The notes: generated by a model not told the origin, from the sequence alone. A DNA stretch of 64,000 nucleotides from Ardenticatenaceae bacterium (GCA_020634235.1 JACKCB010000002.1:1488001-1552000), one strand, 5' to 3'; shown: positions 8,417 through 17,254, counted from the first letter of the stretch. Numbers and translations are program-made.

Positions 8417-8878
8417 CTATTTCTTCACCCGCTTGCTCTCCCACGAGGCATGAATTGTCAGGTAGCGCAGCCAGCCGCGCACGGTCAGCTCATTCAGACT
8501 ATTGTGGGGGATGGTCAGATCAACCGGCACCTGCTGCTCTTGCAGTTGCCGGGCAATGCTCAGCGTCTCCTGCCGCGTGGCCTGGAATGCCGCCTGGAGC
8601 TGGGCCAGGCTTTCCTCTTGCCCCGGCCGGTATCCGTCATACTCCTCCACCAGCAGCGGCTCACCCAGCGCCACACGCAGCCGGCGCTGCCCCCACCGCT
8701 CAATACCAATAACATGGCTCAACGCCTGCCGGTTCTCCGGCGTGTCCGGCGCGCCGGTGATGGTGGTAGTAATCTCCCGGCCGGTAACCACCAGGTCCTC
8801 CGTCAGCTCAGCCAGGCTTTTGCTCCTGGCCGGCCGCTCAAGCATCAGGCTGCGAAACAGATAGCTAGAAATACTCAT
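8417..8878 (-). CDS. DinB-superfamily protein
   Basis: 153 aa from ATG 8878. The pattern (helix ESLAELTEDLV, then SHVIGIERWGQRRLRVALGEP, then LRYLTIHASWES near the C-terminus) fits the four-helix DinB fold with its conserved first-helix and His-containing segments. Substrate unknown. It ends in a CCCGGCCGGGG-containing intergenic region and lies 23 bp downstream of the methylmalonyl-CoA epimerase start, in the same direction. Confidence 0.6.
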   Translation of the reverse strand: MSISSYLFRSLMLERPARSKSLAELTEDLVVTGREITTTITGAPDTPENRQALSHVIGIERWGQRRLRVALGEPLLVEEYDGYRPGQEESLAQLQAAFQATRQETLSIARQLQEQQVPVDLTIPHNSLNELTVRGWLRYLTIHASWESKRVKK

Positions 8879-8901
8879 TGTTACACACCTACTCGGCCCG
8901 T

Positions 8902-9306
8902 CTAAGTCGCCAGTTCATAAAGCTCCACCAGCACCCCACCCGTCCCCTTGGGATGCACAAACGCATACTTGCGCCCATCACTACCCACCGTCGCCGTCTC
9001 ATCAATCAGCGGCACCCCCTCCGCCCGCAGCTGATCCAACGTCGCCCCAATATCATCCACCTCAAAGCAGATATGGTGAATACCCGGCCCCCGCTTCTGC
9101 ATGTAGCGCGCCACGCCGCTGGCCTCATCCGTGGGCTGCAGCAGCTCAATCGCCGTGTCGCCCACCGGCAAAAAGGCCACCTCCACCGCCTGGCTGGGCA
9201 CACCTTCCACGTGATCCAACGCCAGACCCAACTTAGCCACCCAAAAATCTATGGCCGCCGTTAATTCTGGCACCACAATGGCAATATGGTTAATCTTCTT
9301 GATCAT
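8902..9306 (-). CDS. mce: Methylmalonyl-CoA epimerase
   Basis: 134 aa of the vicinal-oxygen-chelate (glyoxalase) fold, interconverting (S)- and (R)-methylmalonyl-CoA. Metal ligands typical of the family are visible: His in INHIAIVV, His in HHICFEV and Glu in VELYE. I chose ATG 9306 over the TTG one codon earlier; AGGTC lies upstream. The mutase gene stops just 12 bp before this start, so the two form an operon for propionyl-CoA or branched-chain breakdown to succinyl-CoA, or for the reverse. Confidence 0.92.
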   Translation of the reverse strand: MIKKINHIAIVVPELTAAIDFWVAKLGLALDHVEGVPSQAVEVAFLPVGDTAIELLQPTDEASGVARYMQKRGPGIHHICFEVDDIGATLDQLRAEGVPLIDETATVGSDGRKYAFVHPKGTGGVLVELYELAT

Positions 9307-9318
9307 CAAAAGACCTCA

Positions 9319-10977
9319 CTACAACTGGTAACTGGGTTGGTATTCGCCCCAAACCTGGCGCAGCGTGTGGCATATCTCTCCCAGCGTCACATCATTTTCC
9401 ACACAGGTCACAAACAGCGGCATTAAGTTCTCCTCAGTTTGGGCCGCGGTGGCCAACTGCTGCCGCAGCGCACTTACCCGTTCATTGTCACGCCCGGCGC
9501 GCAGCGCTGCCAGCCGTGCCCGCTGAGCCGCCTCAATGGCCGGGTCCAGGTGCATCAGCTCCGGATCACGCGCTTCCGGCTCCACAAACTTGTTCACCCC
9601 AACCACAATCGCCTGCTGCCGCTCTAATGCCTGCTGGTAGCTGTAGGCCGCGTCCTGAATCTCCCGCTGCACGTAGCCCGCTTCAATCGCCGGCAGCATC
9701 CCACCCATCTCATCAATGGTGTCGATGTAAGCCATCGCCCGGCGCTCCAGCTCGTCGGTCAGGGATTCCAGGTAGTAAGCACCGGCCAACGGGTCAACCG
9801 TATCGGTAACACCACTTTCATAAGCGACCACCTGCTGTGTGCGCAGCGCCAGGCGGGCCGCTTCGGCCGTGGGCAGCGCCAGCGCTTCGTCATAGCCATT
9901 GGTATGCAGGCTTTGTGTGCCCCCCATCACCGCCGCCAGCGCTTGCAGGGCCACGCGCACAATGTTGTTTTGCGGCTGCTGCGCCGTTAGAGTGCTCCCA
10001 GCCGTTTGCGTATGGAAGCGCATCCGCCAGCTTTTGGCATCTTTGGCGCCAAAGCGGTCGCGCATGATCCGCGCCCACATCCGGCGCGCAGCGCGAAATT
10101 TGGCCACCTCCTCCAGGAAGTTATTGTGGGCATTAAAGAAGAAGGAAATCTGGTCGGCAAACTGGTCCACATCCAGGCCCGCTTTCAGCGCCGTCTCCAC
10201 ATAGGCAATGCCGTCGGCCAGGGTAAAGGCGATCTCCTGCGCCGCCGTGCTGCCCGCCTCCCGGATATGGTAGCCAGACACGGAGATGGTGTTCCAATGG
10301 GGCACTTCCCGGCTGCAATAGTCAAAGATATCGGTGATGAGGCGCATAGAGGGGCGCGGGGGGAAGATGTAGGTGCCGCGGGCTACGTACTCCTTCAGAA
10401 TGTCGTTTTGGATGGTGCCGCGCAGCTTGCTGGCGGGCACGCCCTGCCGCCGGGCCACGGCAATGACCATCGCCAGCAGTATCCCGGCCGGGGCGTTAAT
10501 CGTCATGCTTATGCTCACCTTGTCCAGGGGCAGGCCATCCAGCAGCAGCGCCATGTCGGCCAGACTGGGCACACTCACCCCAACCTTACCCACCTCCCCC
10601 ATAGCCATCGGGTCATCCGCATCGTAGCCAATCTGCGTAGGCAGGTCAAAAGCCACCGACAGGCCCGTTTGCCCCTGGCTTAGCAGGTATTTGTAGCGCT
10701 CATTCGACTCGGCCGCCGTGCCAAAACCGGCATACTGGCGCATCGTCCAGAAGCGCCCCCGGTACATGGTGGGCTGCACGCCTCGCGTAAAGGGATATTC
10801 ACCAGGAAAACCCTGTTGTTCTGCGTAGTTGGGATCCTCCCCGGCCGGGACATACAACCGCTCCACCGGAATCCCCGAACTCGTCTGAAAAGTCTCGCGC
10901 CGCTCCGGAAAACGCTGCAACTGCGGCAGCACCATTTCCCGTTCCCATCGTGTCTTGTCGTCTTGCACTGTGCTCAT
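9319..10977 (-). CDS. mcmA: Methylmalonyl-CoA mutase, catalytic (large) subunit
   Basis: 552 aa containing only the acyl-CoA-binding TIM barrel, with no C-terminal B12-binding domain (DxHxxG is absent). The enzyme therefore needs a separate cobalamin subunit, which is not in this window. Substrate-pocket residues agree with methylmalonyl-CoA rather than isobutyryl-CoA: Tyr in RQYAGFG and Arg in KEYVARGTY, where isobutyryl-CoA mutases have Phe and Gln. It is followed immediately by mce. Upstream lie a near-duplicated 20-bp sequence and a possible 29-codon reading frame. Confidence 0.93.
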   Translation of the reverse strand: MSTVQDDKTRWEREMVLPQLQRFPERRETFQTSSGIPVERLYVPAGEDPNYAEQQGFPGEYPFTRGVQPTMYRGRFWTMRQYAGFGTAAESNERYKYLLSQGQTGLSVAFDLPTQIGYDADDPMAMGEVGKVGVSVPSLADMALLLDGLPLDKVSISMTINAPAGILLAMVIAVARRQGVPASKLRGTIQNDILKEYVARGTYIFPPRPSMRLITDIFDYCSREVPHWNTISVSGYHIREAGSTAAQEIAFTLADGIAYVETALKAGLDVDQFADQISFFFNAHNNFLEEVAKFRAARRMWARIMRDRFGAKDAKSWRMRFHTQTAGSTLTAQQPQNNIVRVALQALAAVMGGTQSLHTNGYDEALALPTAEAARLALRTQQVVAYESGVTDTVDPLAGAYYLESLTDELERRAMAYIDTIDEMGGMLPAIEAGYVQREIQDAAYSYQQALERQQAIVVGVNKFVEPEARDPELMHLDPAIEAAQRARLAALRAGRDNERVSALRQQLATAAQTEENLMPLFVTCVENDVTLGEICHTLRQVWGEYQPSYQL

Positions 10978-11205
10978 TCACTCACTCTTCATAGGGTCAC
11001 ATTGTTACCTCTGCCGCCTCACAACGCCGGGCGGCAGTTTACGTTACATAGCATAGCCGCATTTACCGGCCGGGGAAGCGACACCAGGCACATATCTAGG
11101 GTGAACATTGTCACCTCTTCGGCCGCCCAGGGCAGCCAGCAAAGCGCGCGCCCCACCCCACCAGGCCGACAACCAGCACAACATTTCGCCGGCAAGGCAG
11201 CGGCG
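10978..11205. other. Leader region of the mutase operon with a near-duplicated element
   Basis: Positions 10992-11012 and 11097-11118 are almost identical (TAGGGT, then ACATTGT, then ACCTCT, with one small indel and one substitution). On the minus strand each copy resembles a ribosome-binding site followed by ATG. From the upstream copy a 29-codon frame (11108 to 11019) would be readable. The upstream copy also contains GTGAACATTGTCAC (11101-11114), a CRP-like palindrome. Which reading matters cannot be settled by eye. Confidence 0.4.
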
Positions 11206-11928
11206 TTAACGCCCCGGCCGGGAACGCCGCCGCCACACCGCCCACAACACCGCCAGCAGCGCCGCGCCGCCAGCCACACCCAGCGCCTGTTCGCGCGTCG
11301 GCTCCGGCCGTTCGCGATACTCCCCAAACAGCCGCTCGCGGAAGGCCGCCAGGCCCAGCCGGTGAGCGCGCAGTTGCAGCCGGCGCAACAACGGCTTCAG
11401 GTAGTCGGGCAGGCCCTCACCCGGCCGGGAGAGCGCCTCCATCACCAGCACCACCTGCTGGCGGTCCCGCCATTCCACCCACACCGACCATTGCCCCACT
11501 TCGTCATGCACCGCCGTCGTCACGCAGCAAAACCCATGGCGCTCCGGTTCGTCAATAACCTCACACACCTCATTCATCGTCAGCACTTCCACCACCGGCA
11601 ACCCCAGCAGGCGCACCACGCGCACCCGCTGCAAAATGCGGTCGCCCGGCTGCGCCCAGCGCTCCTGCTGCGAAAAATCAGCCGTGAAGCGCAGCACGCC
11701 CGGCGGGTAAAACTGATAACGCATGATCAGGTCAGCCGCCCGCGCAAACAACCGGCCGGAACTATCGGCCGCAATCAGTTCCTCATACCGGTCATGGTGC
11801 CAGCCCGCCCCCTCCGCCAGGCCATGGGCATAGAAAGTGCGCGGCGTTTCGCGCCAATCGGCCAGGTAACGCCCATCATGATCCTGCCGATCCAAAAAAA
11901 CACGCTTGCCATGTGTTGGGTAGCTCAT
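11206..11928 (-). CDS. DUF1990-family protein
   Basis: 240 aa from ATG 11928, chosen because GGAGAG precedes it; an in-frame ATG 54 bp upstream has none. The region GFCCVTTAVHDEVGQWSVWV ... ALSRPG matches the DUF1990 pattern (conserved Gly-Phe, His, Glu and Ser-Arg-Pro), a family of unknown function. The last 25 residues form a membrane helix ending in an Arg-rich tail, so the protein is probably anchored by its C-terminus. Confidence 0.6.
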   Translation of the reverse strand: MSYPTHGKRVFLDRQDHDGRYLADWRETPRTFYAHGLAEGAGWHHDRYEELIAADSSGRLFARAADLIMRYQFYPPGVLRFTADFSQQERWAQPGDRILQRVRVVRLLGLPVVEVLTMNEVCEVIDEPERHGFCCVTTAVHDEVGQWSVWVEWRDRQQVVLVMEALSRPGEGLPDYLKPLLRRLQLRAHRLGLAAFRERLFGEYRERPEPTREQALGVAGGAALLAVLWAVWRRRSRPGR

Positions 11929-12115
11929 GGTGGTCTCTCCTGCAAGACACGTTCGCCTCAAAGGCTGTCCAGACGTGGCCATGTCTGCACCCTCATTTTA
12001 CCGCAAAACGCGGTCGCTGTAAGCAGTCTCGTCCCCGGCCCCTGCCCACTCCTCGCGGCCGGAACTCTTGGGCGGAACCGTCCTACAACATTCGCCTGGC
12101 CAGACGCCAGGCTGG

Positions 12116-13120
12116 TCATAAGGCAGCCAGCGCCGCGGCCGCCGCCAGCCCGGAGAGCGCCGCCCCTTCCACCCGCGGCCCGGCGAAAATATCGCCAGCA
12201 AACAGCAGCGGCGGCGGACCGGGCACCACCAGGCACGGCTCCGGGTAGGTGAGGCGGGGAATGCTGTAACGCCAGCGCTGCTGCTGCACCATGAGCACGC
12301 GGCTGCCCAGCCAGGAGCGGGCTTCGGCCAACAGCAGCCGGGCTACCTCTTCCGGCGCGGTCTCGTAATGGGTCCGGCTGAATTCGGGGGTGGCGTGGAT
12401 GGTCACGGCGTGCACCTCTGGGGAAATCCCTTTTTGCGTGTTGTCGGCCAGCCAGCCGATGATCTCGCCGCCCGGCCACATACCCCCCGGCCGGGGCACG
12501 CCACTCGGACCCTCCAACACAACCAGCAGCGCCAGGCAAGGGTCATAACTCAGCCCGGCCAGCGCGGCCTGGGTCACCTCCGGCAGGGCCACGCCGCCCG
12601 CCGCCAGCAGAGCCAGCGATTGGGGCACCGGTGGGGTAAGCAGCAGCGCCCCGGCCGGGTATTGCTGACCATCGGCCGTGTGCACCAACCAGCGATCAGC
12701 CTGTGCCACGACAGCCGTCACCTGGCAGGCCAGGCGCACGTCCAGCCCGGCAGCCAGGTGCTTGGCCACGGCGGTCATACCGCCCACGCCCCGGTAACGG
12801 GGATGGCCATCATTCAGCCAACTACCGTCACCCACGGCAAAGCCCCGGCTCCACTCCGCCACCACGCCCGCCGCCTGCCAGCCGGCCACCAGCCGGGCGA
12901 ATTCGTCGCTGCGCACCGTGAAGAACTGCGCGCCATGGTCCAGGACAGCCATCGTCCCGGCCGGGGTTGGAATGCGCCGGGTAGCCATGCGCCCTCCCAC
13001 CCCCCGCCCCTTGTCCAGGATGGTCACCTGCCAGCCCTGCGCTTGCAGGCGCTGGCCGGCCAGCAGCCCAGCCAGACCGGCACCAAGAATCAGGCATTGC
13101 TTCGGCAGTGGATCAGCCAT
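12116..13120 (-). CDS. FAD-dependent renalase-like oxidoreductase
   Basis: 334 aa. The N-terminal dinucleotide motif (GAGLAGLLAGQRLQAQG), the second FAD stretch (DKGRGVGGRMATRR) and DHGAQFFTVRSDEF identify a renalase/amine-oxidase-like flavoprotein. Bacterial relatives oxidise aberrant dihydronicotinamide isomers, but the substrate here is unproven. The C-terminal LFAGDIFAGPRVEGAALSG segment closes the FAD site. It stands alone between a DUF1990 gene and an envelope-protein pair, all on the minus strand. Confidence 0.8.
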   Translation of the reverse strand: MADPLPKQCLILGAGLAGLLAGQRLQAQGWQVTILDKGRGVGGRMATRRIPTPAGTMAVLDHGAQFFTVRSDEFARLVAGWQAAGVVAEWSRGFAVGDGSWLNDGHPRYRGVGGMTAVAKHLAAGLDVRLACQVTAVVAQADRWLVHTADGQQYPAGALLLTPPVPQSLALLAAGGVALPEVTQAALAGLSYDPCLALLVVLEGPSGVPRPGGMWPGGEIIGWLADNTQKGISPEVHAVTIHATPEFSRTHYETAPEEVARLLLAEARSWLGSRVLMVQQQRWRYSIPRLTYPEPCLVVPGPPPLLFAGDIFAGPRVEGAALSGLAAAAALAAL

Positions 13121-13160
13121 CGTGTATCAGCCTTTGGAGCGCAAAACTTCGCCCCCAATC

Positions 13161-14096
13161 TTAGCGTGTTGGCGTCGGCGTTGGCTGGCTAAAGAGCAAA
13201 TTTTGGAACGTCAGCCGCCAGCCGCCATCCTGGCCGTCGTCACATGGCTCAATGCGCAGGCCGCTGGTAACCGGGCTGCCCTCGGCCAACACCACGCTGT
13301 AACTAACGCCCGGCTGCATGGTAAAGTCCCCGTAACCTGGCCCTTTGCCTGGCTTGAAGCCGGTGAAGAAACGGTCCTCGCCCGCCTCCCAACTCACAAT
13401 CACCTCAACGCCGGGCAGAGGCTGCAGAACTGCATCCTGCACCTCCACCTCAATGCGCTGCACCGCCACACCCGGCTCGCAGACGCGCTCCTGGCTCAGC
13501 AGCCGGTAAACCGGCGGCGGCGAAGGCGTTGGGGTGATGCTGGGGGCCGGGGTACTGGTAGGCGCTGGCGTCTCGGTGGGCGGACGGGTCAGGGTGGGGG
13601 TTGGCAGCAGTGTCGGCGTGATGGTCGGCCCGGCCGGGGTGGGTTGGGGTGTCACCGGCGGCGGCAGCGGCGTCGGGCCAAAAAACGAGAGGGCCGGGCT
13701 GTCGGCACCCAATGCTTCGGTCAGCAAGGCCAGGTTACGCACATAGCCCGGCGGGCGAGCCTCACGCAAATAGCGCTCAAACAGAGCCGCCACCGTCTGG
13801 CCAATTTGCGGGTCCTCCAGGGCAGCCAGCCGCGCTTCGGTGCGCGCCCAATCCCCGTTGGCCGCATAAGCCTGACTCACCAGAAAGAGATACTCTTCTT
13901 TGTAGCGCTGGCTCAGGCGGGCGGGGCTGGCATCCACGTACACCACCGGGCTTACCAGCCAGGCATACGCCAGCCCGCTAACCAACCCCAGCAGCAGCCC
14001 CAGCAGCACAAAGCTGGCGGCGGCCACGCGCGGCCGGCCGGTGTCCGTCTGCTGCTGCCGTTCGCGGAACTGCTGATAGCGCCTACTCCTGAACAT
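13161..14096 (-). CDS. Membrane-anchored protein with Pro/Thr linker (paralogue of next gene upstream)
   Basis: 311 aa from ATG 14096. A membrane helix (about residues 26-48) is followed by a helical domain of about 85 residues (RYKEEYLFLVSQAYAANGDW ...), a long Pro/Thr-rich linker (residues 135-185) and a C-terminal beta-rich domain ending with another PTPT tail. The helical domain matches the neighbouring upstream gene, whose stop overlaps this start by 14 bp. Probably extracytoplasmic. No family recognised. Confidence 0.65.
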   Translation of the reverse strand: MFRSRRYQQFRERQQQTDTGRPRVAAASFVLLGLLLGLVSGLAYAWLVSPVVYVDASPARLSQRYKEEYLFLVSQAYAANGDWARTEARLAALEDPQIGQTVAALFERYLREARPPGYVRNLALLTEALGADSPALSFFGPTPLPPPVTPQPTPAGPTITPTLLPTPTLTRPPTETPAPTSTPAPSITPTPSPPPVYRLLSQERVCEPGVAVQRIEVEVQDAVLQPLPGVEVIVSWEAGEDRFFTGFKPGKGPGYGDFTMQPGVSYSVVLAEGSPVTSGLRIEPCDDGQDGGWRLTFQNLLFSQPTPTPTR

Positions 14097-14496
14097 CGTC
14101 TGTCTCCAGCGCCGGCAAATAGGGGGCCATGGCCGGGGAGTAGAGGCCCAGATCATTGGCCAGCCGGACCAACTGGCGGATTTCTGTTTCGTCCCGGCCG
14201 GCCAGGATATAGTCCACCGTGAACTTCACCAGCCACCCGGCCGGGTCATCTGGATTCAAGCTGTACAGCCGCTGCCGGGCCGCCTCCAGGTCACCATCCT
14301 CACCATAGGCGGCAGCGATCAACAGAGTGTAATCTTGCCGGTACTGCTCCTGCAAGATAGTAGGATTGGCCTCGGTCACCTCCAGGGGCCAGGCAACCCA
14401 GCCCACATACAGCCCCAGGGCCACCCCCAGAGCCAGGCCCAACGCCAGCCAGACGACCGCTCGCAACCAGCTTCGCATCATCACACCGTCAAACAT
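14083..14496 (-). CDS. Membrane-anchored helical protein, paralogue of the adjacent downstream gene
   Basis: 137 aa from ATG 14496 (alternatives at 14541 and 14481). One membrane helix is followed by EANPTILQEQYRQDYTLLIA and a TPR-like helical domain that aligns with the corresponding part of the next gene (SPARLSQRYKEEYLFLVSQA). The overlap with that gene implies coupled translation. It appears to be a tandem duplication in which the downstream copy gained a linker and an extra domain. Confidence 0.65.
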   Translation of the reverse strand: MFDGVMMRSWLRAVVWLALGLALGVALGLYVGWVAWPLEVTEANPTILQEQYRQDYTLLIAAAYGEDGDLEAARQRLYSLNPDDPAGWLVKFTVDYILAGRDETEIRQLVRLANDLGLYSPAMAPYLPALETDDVQE

Positions 14497-14584
14497 TACC
14501 CCATAAAAAAAGGTCACCCACCACCTGATGAGTAACCCCATTTTTTGCTTTGCCCATGTCCGGGGCTATAATCCGCTCGCTTAA

Positions 14585-14666
<82 letters not shown>

Positions 14667-14677
14667 TACAAGCGCAG

Positions 14678-14706
14678 AGTATAAAACAAGCACCATGATC
14701 TGTCAA
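14678..14706 (-). promoter_or_regulatory. Promoter of tRNA-Leu
   Basis: On the minus strand TTGACA (14706-14701), a 17-bp spacer and TATACT (14683-14678), giving a start about 5 nt before the tRNA. The -35 box overlaps the first base of the divergent sigma-factor start codon. Confidence 0.8.
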
Positions 14707-15308
14707 TGAAAGTTGAACCGCATGACAACGAGGCATGGCTCATCCGCGAGGCCCAGAAGGGGGATGTTAGCGCCTTCAACACGTTGGTGCTGCACTACCA
14801 GAGCACGGTTTATAACGTTGCCTACCGGATCATGGGCGACCCTGGCGTCGCCGCCGATGCCACGCAGGACGCCTTCATATCGGCTTACCAATCCCTAAAC
14901 CACTTTCGCGGCGGCAGTTTCCGGGCCTGGCTGACCCGTATTGTCACCAACGCCTGTTACGATGAACTGCGCCACCGTAAACGCCGCCCCCAATCCTCAC
15001 TAGATGAGCTAACGGAAGAGAACGAGTCGTTCGATGGACTGACCAGCGACGTGGTCGGGCCGGAAGAGCACCAACAGCAGGTGGAGCTGGTTGCGGCCAT
15101 TGAACGCTGCCTGGGCGAACTACCCGCCGAACAGCGAATTGTGGCGGTGATGTGTGATGTGGAAGGGTACGACTACAATGAGATCGCCGACATCGTGGCA
15201 GTATCGCTGGGCACGGTGAAGTCCCGGCTGAGCCGCGCGCGGGCCAGGCTGCGTGACTGTTTGCAGGGTTATCGGGAACTACTGCCGCTTGATTATCGTC
15301 TAACGTAG
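14706..15308 (+). CDS. ECF (RpoE-type) sigma factor
   Basis: 200 aa. Region 2 (residues 25-95) includes DATQDAFISAYQSLNHFRGG and AWLTRIVTNACYDELRHRKR for -10 recognition. Region 4 (about 130-190) includes LPAEQRIVAVMCDVEGYDYNEIA and VSLGTVKSRLSRARARLRD for -35 recognition. The ATG at 14706 has no Shine-Dalgarno sequence and coincides with the -35 box of the divergent tRNA promoter, so translation may be leaderless or start elsewhere. The anti-sigma gene follows after 66 bp. Confidence 0.93.
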   Translation: MKVEPHDNEAWLIREAQKGDVSAFNTLVLHYQSTVYNVAYRIMGDPGVAADATQDAFISAYQSLNHFRGGSFRAWLTRIVTNACYDELRHRKRRPQSSLDELTEENESFDGLTSDVVGPEEHQQQVELVAAIERCLGELPAEQRIVAVMCDVEGYDYNEIADIVAVSLGTVKSRLSRARARLRDCLQGYRELLPLDYRLT

Positions 15309-15374
15309 TAGAAGTTAAATCCCGCAACGCCGGGGCTGGCCATTGGGCTGCCTGCGGCGGGTAAGCAAAGAACG

Positions 15375-16238
15375 ATGTTAGATTTTGTAAGGAATTGGGG
15401 CAAATCGGCAGATGAAAAGCGCCAGGAACGGCTAAATGCCTACGTGGATGGCGCTTTAAGCCCCGCAGCACGCCAGCAGTTTGAGCAAGAGTTGGCGCAG
15501 GATGCGGCGCTGCGGGATGCGGTTGCCCAATTGCAGCAGATTAAGGCCACTCTCCGGGCGCTGCCGCCCCGGCCGGTGCCGCGCAACTTCATGCTGGACC
15601 CGGCCCTCTATGGTCGCCCGGCCGGGAACCCGGCCGGGCAATGGTACCCGGTGCTGCGCGCCGCCACCGCCCTCTCCGCCCTCCTGTTTGTGGTGGTGTT
15701 GGTGCTAAACCTATTCCTGGCCGGCGGTGGCGCCCCCGCCATGAGCGAAATGGCCGCCCAAGATATGGCCGAAGCTACCGGCGTGGTTCCCGCAGCCGAA
15801 GAACCCCTGGCCAAGGACACAGAGACCACCGCGACAGAAAACGTGGACACCGCCAGAGAAGGGGAAGCCGCCATGGAAGAGGCGATTGAAGCGCCGGCCC
15901 CAATGGCCACGGCAGACGCGGCCGAGTTGGCCGCCGCGGCCGCGCCCACCATGGAAATGACCCCCACCGTCGAAACCGCCGCCGCCGATGAAGCTCCACC
16001 CGCCGCCGGGGGGGGGCCGGCAATGGGTGGCGCTGTGGCCGCCCCAACGGCCACGGCTACCTTGCAGCCCACCCCCACAAACCCGCCCCTACCCAGCCCC
16101 ACCGGTGTGCCACAGCCAGCCCCCGTCCTGGCCCCGGCCGGGGAACCCACCAACTGGCTCAACGTAGCTGCCATTGGGCTGGGCGGGCTGTTCCTGCTGC
16201 TCCTCCTCTCCCTGCTCTGGGTGCGCCGCCAGCTCTAA
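15375..16238 (+). CDS. Putative membrane anti-sigma factor
   Basis: 287 aa. Residues 15-60 (ERLNAYVDGALSPAARQQFE ...) resemble the cytoplasmic sigma-binding helix of anti-sigma factors, although the zinc-binding HxxxCxxC motif is absent. A membrane helix (about 92-113) leads to an Ala/Glu/Pro/Thr-rich extracytoplasmic stretch, and a second helix lies at the C-terminus, before WVRRQL. Position directly after the ECF gene supports the role. The linker is low in complexity and rich in the CCGGCCGG palindrome. Confidence 0.75.
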   Translation: MLDFVRNWGKSADEKRQERLNAYVDGALSPAARQQFEQELAQDAALRDAVAQLQQIKATLRALPPRPVPRNFMLDPALYGRPAGNPAGQWYPVLRAATALSALLFVVVLVLNLFLAGGGAPAMSEMAAQDMAEATGVVPAAEEPLAKDTETTATENVDTAREGEAAMEEAIEAPAPMATADAAELAAAAAPTMEMTPTVETAAADEAPPAAGGGPAMGGAVAAPTATATLQPTPTNPPLPSPTGVPQPAPVLAPAGEPTNWLNVAAIGLGGLFLLLLLSLLWVRRQL

Positions 16239-16771
16239 TGGACAACGCTTCTGCCCGCCCCCCCAACAGCGCTCCGGCGTTTATGGTTTACTGCCCGCGC
16301 TGTGCCACGCCGCTCGTCACCCGGCCGGTGAGTGACAAGCTGCGCCGGGTATGCCCCGCCTGCGGCTACATCCACTTCACGGACCCCAAGGTAGGGGTGG
16401 GGGTCCTGGTAGTGCATGAGGGGCGGGTCCTGCTGGTGCGCCGGGCCGTGCGGCCAGAGATTGGCAAGTGGAGCATCCCGGCCGGGTTCCTGGACCAGGG
16501 CGAGGACCCACAGGTAACAGCGGTGCGCGAAGCCCAGGAAGAGACCGGCCTGCAAGTCACCATCGATCACCTGCTCGACGTCTACTACACCCCCCCATCG
16601 GGCAGCGGCGGCGCTTCTGTCTTCATCCTTTACCGCGCCACCCTGGTGGGCGGCCAACTGCGGCCGGGCGACGATGCCGACGAAGCCGGCTTCTTCCGCC
16701 TGGACAACTTGCCAGAGCTGGCCTTTGCCAGCACGCGCGACGCCATAAGGCGGCTGGGCGGGAATGCGTAA
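16238..16771 (+). CDS. Nudix hydrolase with zinc ribbon
   Basis: 177 aa. An N-terminal zinc ribbon (CPRC at residues 15-18, CPAC further on) precedes a Nudix fold with the box GFLDQGEDPQVTAVREAQEETG. This layout resembles NADH pyrophosphatase (NudC)-like and ADP-ribose-type hydrolases, but the exact nucleotide substrate is not evident. Its ATG shares one base with the stop of the anti-sigma gene (TAATG), so it is translationally coupled. Confidence 0.85.
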   Translation: MDNASARPPNSAPAFMVYCPRCATPLVTRPVSDKLRRVCPACGYIHFTDPKVGVGVLVVHEGRVLLVRRAVRPEIGKWSIPAGFLDQGEDPQVTAVREAQEETGLQVTIDHLLDVYYTPPSGSGGASVFILYRATLVGGQLRPGDDADEAGFFRLDNLPELAFASTRDAIRRLGGNA

Positions 16772-16831
16772 GGACTTAGCGGGCCAGGGGTAGATTGGGC
16801 GCCAGGGTAACCAAGCAGCACACAACCGGGT

Positions 16832-17254
16832 TCACTTCTCCCACCAATGCTCCTCGGCATCGGGCCAATCGATCACGGCGTGGCGCTGCACAACCAGCAG
16901 CCCCTCCTCCGTTTGCAGACCAATAGCCCCCAGGTCCCACCACACCACCCGGCCGGAGAGGGTTTGGCCGCCGCGCAAGGTTAGCATAGCCGGCGCCTGG
17001 CTTTCCAGCGCCCGCTGCACGTAGAAAGTCAGGTATTTGCGCGCCCGCGCATTGTGCCATTGGAACTCGGCCAACGGCCGGCCATAAAACCGGGCCAGGC
17101 CGGCTATGAGCGCTTCATCCGCGACCGGCCGGTACCGCTTCTCTGCCTGGCTGACAGCGCCAGGCAGTGCCCCCTCCAGCGCCTCGGCAATATCCTCTGG
17201 CGTCAGACCAGGGCGCATGGCTCGCAAATAGCGCAAATGGTCAGAGAGGCTCAT
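16832..17254 (-). CDS. Small protein with HTH-like N-terminus and Hfq/Sm-like C-terminus
   Basis: 140 aa. The N-terminal 65 residues look like a degenerate XRE-type helix-turn-helix (LTPEDIAEALEGALPGAVSQ). Residues 72-131 follow the Hfq/Sm pattern: a short helix, LTLRGGQTLSGRVVWWDLGA (Sm1-like), then QRHAVIDW (Sm2-like, compare YKHAIS of Hfq). Such a domain would bind RNA, probably as a ring. The start overlaps the stop of the upstream gene by 4 bp; that gene has the same two-part architecture. The assignment is by pattern only. Confidence 0.55.
   Translation of the reverse strand: MSLSDHLRYLRAMRPGLTPEDIAEALEGALPGAVSQAEKRYRPVADEALIAGLARFYGRPLAEFQWHNARARKYLTFYVQRALESQAPAMLTLRGGQTLSGRVVWWDLGAIGLQTEEGLLVVQRHAVIDWPDAEEHWWEK

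Noticed and set aside
12918..14222. A 434-codon plus-strand frame opposite the oxidoreductase and envelope genes
   Set aside because: Antisense shadow with no ribosome-binding site and no family pattern.
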